From the NCBI RefSeq assembly GCF_937873925.1, contig NZ_CALNAT010000121.1:1-10549 (forward strand): a stretch of 10,549 nt of DNA, given 5' to 3'. Below the pieces are notes generated by a model. It was not told the DNA's origin. It searched no databases and saw only the letters and a program-made list of their open reading frames with translations. The stretch comes from an uncultured Proteiniphilum sp. Its GTDB lineage: Bacteria > Bacteroidota > Bacteroidia > Bacteroidales > Dysgonomonadaceae. A program made the position numbers and the translations under genes. Below are positions 6,364-10,549 of the stretch, one piece after another. How positions within the stretch are numbered: the stretch's first letter is position 1; every line of letters begins with the position of its first letter.

Positions 6364-8886
6364 TTACCTCAACGAGTCCAATAATTTTTCCAATGAATAT
6401 TCATCGGCGATGAATACTTCGCGGGGTTTGCTGCCCTGCACGGCGCCCACTATTCCTGCGGCCTCCAATTGATCCATCAGCCTTCCGGCGCGGTTATAAC
6501 CAATGGAGAACTTGCGCTGAATGAGCGAGGTAGACCCTTGCTGATGCACCACAATAAGGCGGGCGGCCTCGTCAAAAAGAGGATCCCTGTCGTTCAGGTC
6601 GGCAGCACCGGGTGCGACTTCAATGTCGGATATTACTTCCGGAAGCGCAAAGGCAGCGTCATACCCCCGCTGTTTTCCGATGTATTGGGAAATATCCTCT
6701 ACTTCGGGAGTATCCACAAAGGCACACTGGATACGGATGAGTGTGCTCCCCTGTGAAAAGAGCATATCACCCCGTCCGATGAGCTGGTTGGCCCCGCTCA
6801 TGTCGAGGATGGTGCGGGAGTCGATCTGGGAAGTAACCCGGAAGGCCATCCTGGCAGGGAAATTGGCTTTGATGGTCCCGGTAATGATGTTGGTGGTGGG
6901 ACGCTGCGTGGCGATTACCATATGCATCCCCACGGCACGCGCTTTCTGCGCGATACGGGCGATAGGCATCTCGATCTCTTTTCCGGCCGTCATGATCAGG
7001 TCGCCGAACTCATCGATCACCACTACGATATAGGGCATGTACCTGTGTCCCTTTTCCGGGTTCAGCCGGCGTTTGACGAACTTTTCATTATACTCCTTGA
7101 CGGTGCGGACGTGGGCTCTCATCAGCAACTCATAGCGGTCGTCCATCTCTTTGGTAAGGGAGTTCAGTGTTTGGGTCACTTTGGTCACATCGGTGATGAT
7201 GGCTTTCTCTTCATCCGGAAGTTTGGCCAGATAGTGCTTTTCAACAGCAGCATAGATGTTGAACTCCACCATCTTGGGGTCGATCAGCACCATTTTCATC
7301 TCCGAAGGATGCTTTTTATACAATAAAGAGGTGATGATGGCGTTCAACCCGACGGATTTTCCTTGCCCTGTGGCGCCTGCCACCAGCAGGTGAGGCATTT
7401 TGGTAAGGTCGAAGATAAAGACTTCGTTGGTGATAGTCTTTCCCAATGCTACAGGCAGTTCGTAGTTACACTCCTGAAACTTTTTGGAACTGATCACCGA
7501 TTGCATGGAGACGATCTGCGGGTCTTTATTGGGTACCTCAATCCCGATGGTTCCTTTTCCGGGCATGGGCGCGATGATGCGGATACCCAACGCGGAGAGG
7601 CTCAGGGCGATGTCATCTTCCAGATTCCTGATCTTGGAAATACGTACCCCCGCCTGCGGCACGATCTCATAGAGGGTAATGGTCGGACCTACGGTCGCTT
7701 TGATAGAGGTTATCTCGATCCCGTAGTTGCGCAGTGTGTGAATGATCTTTTCTTTGTTCTCATTCTGCTCGTCCATATCTACTGCCCTCTCGCCGGTATT
7801 GTACACTTTCAGCAGGTTCATGGTGGGAAACCTGAATGAAGAGAGATCTTTCCGCGGATCGTAATCTTCCTGGGGCAACAACTCCGGCAGAGTCGTTTCT
7901 TCTTCTTTTTTATTTTCTTCCGGATGGGGGGTGTGGACGGCCTCATCATCTTCCGGAACGATCACTTCAAATTTATCCTCTCTCTCTATCGGAAATGGTT
8001 TCTTTGTCACGGAGGGCTTTGGAAACATTGCGACCGGATCCGCGGGATTGTATAGAGTACCGGCCGTCAGGGAGTCCTGTTCATCGGTTTCATGCTTTTC
8101 TTCGCCATGCCCTTCTTCCGCGAACGGTCTTACTTTCTTCAGCCATGTGAAGAACCGTTTGATAAGACCCGGTCTTTTCTCTTTTTCAGGTTCATCCGGG
8201 TCATCTTCCTCTATGGTGGGGAAAGTTTCGTTTTGCGAGGCAAATGATGAGGTTCCATTGATCAATGTCTCCTGTATCCTGTACATAGAACTCTTCCGGA
8301 GGGCTACTACAATGATTGTGATAAACAGTAGGATAAGTAGTACAATGCCCGGCCACCCCACACTGCTTTCCAGTATCCGTTCAATTTGCATACCGTGTGC
8401 ACCGCCCCATTTTACATGGGTGTCGGGGAAGATCCCATCCAGGATGAAGGCACTGGAGACAGAACCTCCGATGAGTCCGAATGCGGTGATGAAAAGGGCT
8501 TTCAGGAATGGGAAATCAGAAACCTTCATCATACGCAGCCCTATATAGATCAGAAAGATGGGGATAAGCGCCGAAAACAGACCGAACCATTCATTGACAA
8601 ACAACTCAGCAATATAGGCGCCGCCGGCACCTGTCCAGTTTTCCACCTCCGGAGCTTCGGAGCGGATCAGTTCAGTGAAAGTTTTGTTTAATACTTTGCT
8701 CTGGTCGGCTGCACCGGTAAAGAAGAAGGAGACAATGGCAAGCAACATGAAGATGCCGATGAAGGCAACGATCACTCCTGTGATGAAATGTACCCGCTCA
8801 TTCTTCAAAAAGGAGGCGATCCTCTTCTTTTGTCCTTGTTTTGGTTTTTGTCTTGGTCTTTGCCTTTTTTTCTTTCTTCTGGCCAT
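6364..8886 (-). CDS. ftsK: DNA translocase FtsK
   Basis: FtsK is a septum-anchored hexameric motor that pumps double-stranded DNA so that chromosome ends clear the division site; it also activates XerCD recombination at dif. The 840-residue product (ATG 8886) starts with a very basic cytosolic stretch (MARRKKKRQR, to about 22). Four membrane segments follow at about 33-56, 100-120, 127-150 and 178-198. A charged, Pro/Glu-rich linker covers about 215-350, far shorter than that of E. coli. The motor domain has Walker A GATGQGKS (504-511), Walker B VVVIDEFGDL (621-630), and downstream the conserved ATQRPTTNIITGTIKANFPAR (659-679) and Gly-Arg-Gly-Asp-Met-Leu (704-709). The C-terminal winged-helix gamma domain (about 770-838), which reads polarity sequences on DNA, is complete and contains RKFSIGYNRAGRL (791-803). 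A TTG 15 codons upstream was rejected as the start because MARRKKK is the usual N-terminus. A good promoter box lies about 75 bases upstream, and lolA follows. Confidence 0.97.
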   Translation of the reverse strand: MARRKKKRQRPRQKPKQGQKKRIASFLKNERVHFITGVIVAFIGIFMLLAIVSFFFTGAADQSKVLNKTFTELIRSEAPEVENWTGAGGAYIAELFVNEWFGLFSALIPIFLIYIGLRMMKVSDFPFLKALFITAFGLIGGSVSSAFILDGIFPDTHVKWGGAHGMQIERILESSVGWPGIVLLILLFITIIVVALRKSSMYRIQETLINGTSSFASQNETFPTIEEDDPDEPEKEKRPGLIKRFFTWLKKVRPFAEEGHGEEKHETDEQDSLTAGTLYNPADPVAMFPKPSVTKKPFPIEREDKFEVIVPEDDEAVHTPHPEENKKEEETTLPELLPQEDYDPRKDLSSFRFPTMNLLKVYNTGERAVDMDEQNENKEKIIHTLRNYGIEITSIKATVGPTITLYEIVPQAGVRISKIRNLEDDIALSLSALGIRIIAPMPGKGTIGIEVPNKDPQIVSMQSVISSKKFQECNYELPVALGKTITNEVFIFDLTKMPHLLVAGATGQGKSVGLNAIITSLLYKKHPSEMKMVLIDPKMVEFNIYAAVEKHYLAKLPDEEKAIITDVTKVTQTLNSLTKEMDDRYELLMRAHVRTVKEYNEKFVKRRLNPEKGHRYMPYIVVVIDEFGDLIMTAGKEIEMPIARIAQKARAVGMHMVIATQRPTTNIITGTIKANFPARMAFRVTSQIDSRTILDMSGANQLIGRGDMLFSQGSTLIRIQCAFVDTPEVEDISQYIGKQRGYDAAFALPEVISDIEVAPGAADLNDRDPLFDEAARLIVVHQQGSTSLIQRKFSIGYNRAGRLMDQLEAAGIVGAVQGSKPREVFIADEYSLEKLLDSLR

Positions 8887-8938
8887 ATAGGATATAATAT
8901 TTCCTGGACTGTTTGTAATAGCTGCAATCAACAGTATA

Positions 8939-8956
8939 AACGCTTTATAAAACGTT
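8939..8956. promoter_or_regulatory. 18-base near-palindrome at the predicted ftsK transcription start
   Basis: The plus strand reads AACGCTTTATAAAACGTT. It is a palindrome AACG-n-TTTATAAA-n-CGTT with a single unmatched pair (C8943 against A8952). It sits directly downstream of the ftsK -7 box (8961-8968) and covers the expected transcription start, which is a common place for a repressor operator. The binding protein is unknown, and an A-T-rich palindrome of this size could also arise by chance. Confidence 0.45.
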
Positions 8957-8960
8957 ACTG

Positions 8961-8968
8961 CAAAAGTA
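8961..8968 (-). promoter_or_regulatory. Predicted -7 promoter box for ftsK-lolA
   Basis: The minus strand reads TACTTTTG, an exact match to the Bacteroidota consensus TAnnTTTG. TTCTG sits 19 bases further upstream and is a near match to the -33 TTTG element at the expected spacing. Transcription would start near 8955 and leave a leader of about 70 bases before the ftsK ATG. Confidence 0.6.
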
Positions 8969-9183
8969 ATAAAAAAATATCGTATAGCAGAAGGATGTGG
9001 CTAAACAAAGTAAATGTCTGAAAATTATATTATTTGGGTATTATGTTGTTCTGTTTCCCTTTATAGTTATAAATGAAGGATAAACCAATATCTTTAGTAA
9101 TCATTGCATTTATTGACCACTTTGCAACATCCTCTCAGAAGTGGGGAATTGCAATCCGGCCTATTTGATATTATAAAATCTGC

Positions 9184-9399
9184 CTATTTCTTCTTGCCTG
9201 CCAGATAGATACCTCCGATAAGGAGAATGACAGCTCCGCCCAGTTGGATGTAAGCCGTTTGTTTGGAGCCTTTGTCCTCTGCAGTGATGTCTATGCCTAA
9301 TACTTCCACCGAGTTTGAACTTTTCTGTAATCCGGTTATTCCCAGATATCCTAAAAAAATTGCTCCTCCAATAAGAATGATACCGATAATTGTTTTCAT
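9184..9399 (-). CDS. Small two-helix membrane protein, DUF3185 type
   Basis: The 71-residue product has two hydrophobic segments, at about 3-23 and 50-67. They are separated by a polar loop (QKSSNSVEVLGIDITAEDKG) and followed by a basic end, GKKK. Gly-rich helices such as IGIILIGGAIFLGYLGITG and the later QLGGAVILLIGGIYL, together with a loop containing a 'VLGIDITAEDKG' element, match what I know of DUF3185, a family of small membrane proteins with no established function. The ATG is 7 bases past the yihY stop codon, so the two genes are almost certainly co-transcribed and perhaps translationally coupled. The short loop and the two helices suggest a hairpin in the inner membrane with both ends on the same side. 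No function is claimed. Confidence 0.8.
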   Translation of the reverse strand: MKTIIGIILIGGAIFLGYLGITGLQKSSNSVEVLGIDITAEDKGSKQTAYIQLGGAVILLIGGIYLAGKKK

Positions 9400-9406
9400 A
9401 TGATTT

Positions 9407-10402
9407 TTATTTTGTTATATGCCCATCCTCTTTGTTGTCGGATGAATGATCTATTTCTGTTTTGTTGATGACTTCAATAGGCTTGTCATCTGTTATTTCC
9501 ACGAGTCTTGTGGAAACAGCGTATCCGTCTGGATAGATCTTTTCGCCTATTTCGTTGGCCCATGCTTTTGTGAATTCGGCCCCGATATAGACAATAATAG
9601 ATGAATAGTATATCCATGTCAGAAGGATAATGAGAAACGCGGCCGCACCGTATACCGATGTGGTATTCCGTGTTCCGAGATAAATGGATATGGCAAATTG
9701 TCCGAGCAGGAAAAGGACAGTGGTTACTATAGCCCCTACCGTTACGTCTTTGAACTTTATTTTAGCATCAGGCAATATTTTGAAAATCAATATGAATAAA
9801 GATGATACGACTATGATGTTTATGACCACCCCGATAACCTGGAAAAGAAGGGCCGTTATATCCGGAAAATAATCTATTAATTGTTGCCTCAAACTGTTTA
9901 TCAGGGTAGAAACGGACAATGTGATCAATAGCAGAAATCCCAGTACCAGAATAATGGAAAAAGATAATACCCTGTTTCTTAAATAGTGCAGCCATCCTTT
10001 TTTTGGTTTGGGTTTTATCCCCCAAATGGTATTCAACGAAGTTTGCATTTCCGCAAAAATAGTGGTAGCTCCGAAGATCATTACCCCTAAACTTATGAGT
10101 CTTGCCAGGGTAGAACTATCCGATTCCGATGCATTTCTTATGATCGCCTGCACCTGTGTAGTTACTTCGGTGCCCATCAACTCGTTCATTGTCCCGTATA
10201 GTTGAGACGTGATATCCTGTTCGAACCATGCGCCGAAAGTAACAATGAAGGTGAGAAAAGGTACCAGGGCGAAGATAGTGGCATAAGCCAAAGAAGCACT
10301 CAACTTGGTCACACCGTCATTCGTAAATCCTTTTATAGTCAACAGAAGGATATTGATGATCGATTTGAAAGAAATTCTCCTGCGAATCCGTTCTTTTTCC
10401 AT
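9407..10402 (-). CDS. yihY: YihY/BrkB family inner-membrane protein
   Basis: The 331-residue product belongs to the YihY/virulence factor BrkB family (formerly annotated 'ribonuclease BN', which is wrong for this family). The biochemical role is unsettled; transport or envelope roles have been suggested. Six membrane segments are visible at about 37-58, 98-120, 145-168, 184-208, 219-243 and 250-274. Family hallmarks are the N-terminal KLSASLAYATIFALVPFLTF (33-52), the loop ILPDAKIKFKDVTVGA (209-224), and SVYGAAAFLIILLTWIYYSS (249-268) followed by YIGAEFTKAWA (272-282). A soluble, acidic C-terminal tail of about 45 residues ends the protein. The upstream 140 bases contain the terminator of a gene beyond the window and no clean TAnnTTTG box; AAATTTTG (10441-10434, minus strand) is the nearest match. 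The DUF3185 gene follows after 7 bases. Confidence 0.93.
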   Translation of the reverse strand: MEKERIRRRISFKSIINILLLTIKGFTNDGVTKLSASLAYATIFALVPFLTFIVTFGAWFEQDITSQLYGTMNELMGTEVTTQVQAIIRNASESDSSTLARLISLGVMIFGATTIFAEMQTSLNTIWGIKPKPKKGWLHYLRNRVLSFSIILVLGFLLLITLSVSTLINSLRQQLIDYFPDITALLFQVIGVVINIIVVSSLFILIFKILPDAKIKFKDVTVGAIVTTVLFLLGQFAISIYLGTRNTTSVYGAAAFLIILLTWIYYSSIIVYIGAEFTKAWANEIGEKIYPDGYAVSTRLVEITDDKPIEVINKTEIDHSSDNKEDGHITK

Positions 10403-10485
10403 ACTAACAATAGTAATTGAACTATTTGTATAACAAAATTTTCCCGCTTATTGTTCTTTCTATACGGATGGGGATAGCTTTCTTC

Positions 10486-10523
10486 CCAAAAATCGAAAGG
10501 TCCGCGAATCACTTCGCAGACCT
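10486..10523 (-). terminator. Intrinsic terminator of a minus-strand gene lying right of the window
   Basis: On the minus strand AGGTCTGCGAA (10523-10513) pairs with TTCGCGGACCT (10508-10498). This makes an 11-base-pair stem with a single T-G pair and a four-base GTGA loop, followed by TTCGATTTTT (10497-10488 region). On the plus strand the same T-G position becomes a C-A mismatch, so the minus strand is the functional one. It should end transcription of the gene whose stop codon lies near 10542 and insulate yihY. Confidence 0.8.
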
Positions 10524-10541
10524 CCCTTGTTAACACAATCT

Positions 10542-10549
10542 TCATGAAA
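10542..10549 (-). CDS. Possible last codons of a further minus-strand gene (partial)
   Basis: At the right edge the minus strand has TGA at 10544-10542, with TAA in the same frame a few codons later, just ahead of the terminator at 10523-10486. The other two frames run on through the terminator, so a gene ending at this TGA is the simplest reading. Only about two codons are inside the window, so nothing can be said about the product. Confidence 0.3.

Larger units (their letters stand above)
8887..9183. other. 297-base intergenic region upstream of ftsK
   Basis: No substantial gene is present. The left part carries the predicted ftsK promoter and the near-palindrome described separately. The right part (about 9000-9183) follows the DUF3185 gene. 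It shows only a weak 6-base-pair inverted repeat (CCACTT with AAGTGG, on the minus strand about 9143-9116) without a T-tract, so no clear terminator ends the yihY unit. A 31-codon open frame on the plus strand (9073-9168) has no supporting ribosome binding site. Confidence 0.6.

Noticed and set aside
6469..8548. Several plus-strand open frames of 60-205 codons opposite ftsK
   Set aside because: All lie within the antisense of a complete, well-conserved ftsK and none shows a coherent domain or signal.
8887..8931. TTG start 15 codons upstream for FtsK
   Set aside because: The ATG at 8886 begins the typical basic N-terminus and leaves the predicted promoter region free.
10339..10545. 68-codon minus-strand frame at the right edge
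   Set aside because: It runs straight through a strong terminator hairpin and overlaps the start of yihY in another frame. The translation has no recognisable features.
1..10549. Search for mobile elements, CRISPR arrays, tRNA or rRNA genes, and defence or biosynthetic clusters
   Set aside because: No transposase, integrase, repeat-spacer array, tRNA cloverleaf or toxin-antitoxin pair was seen by eye. Gene content is conserved division and envelope housekeeping plus a few small unknowns.

Overview
The window is chromosomal core DNA from a member of the phylum Bacteroidota, most likely order Bacteroidales and perhaps near Dysgonomonadaceae or Porphyromonadaceae. Three things point there. The gene orders (ftsQ)-ftsA-ftsZ-yqeY and ftsK-lolA-trxB are typical of the group. 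Ribosome binding sites are weak or absent. Several -7 boxes match the Bacteroidota promoter consensus TAnnTTTG rather than a sigma-70 TATAAT box. The family-level placement is an inference from general resemblance, not from a search.

Layout. The left quarter (1-3276) reads rightward: a probable ftsQ tail, ftsA (actin-like membrane anchor of the divisome), ftsZ (tubulin-like division GTPase) and a GatB/YqeY-domain protein. This is the distal end of the division and cell-wall cluster. From 3291 to the right edge every recognised gene is on the minus strand, so yqeY converges with a small lipoprotein gene with only 14 bases between the two stop codons. Reading leftward, the minus-strand blocks are: a two-gene unit for a secreted hypothetical protein and a BamE/SmpA-like lipoprotein (4360-3291); ftsK-lolA followed by trxB (8886-4557), with a strong terminator after trxB; and yihY/brkB plus a small DUF3185-type membrane protein (10402-9184). 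At the right edge a terminator hairpin marks the end of another minus-strand gene that lies outside the window.

Function. FtsA and FtsZ assemble the division ring. FtsK anchors at the septum and pumps chromosome termini into the daughter cells. The LolA-like protein would carry lipoproteins across the periplasm to the outer membrane. TrxB supplies reduced thioredoxin. The window is therefore mainly division and envelope housekeeping, with a few poorly characterised small envelope proteins.

No mobile element, CRISPR array, tRNA or rRNA gene, or defence or biosynthetic system is visible, and I do not see a new multi-gene system. The items most worth a second look are regulatory: an 18-base near-palindrome at the predicted ftsK transcription start, a hairpin in the trxB leader, a short repeat block between ftsZ and yqeY, and the little-known secreted pair at 3291-4360.
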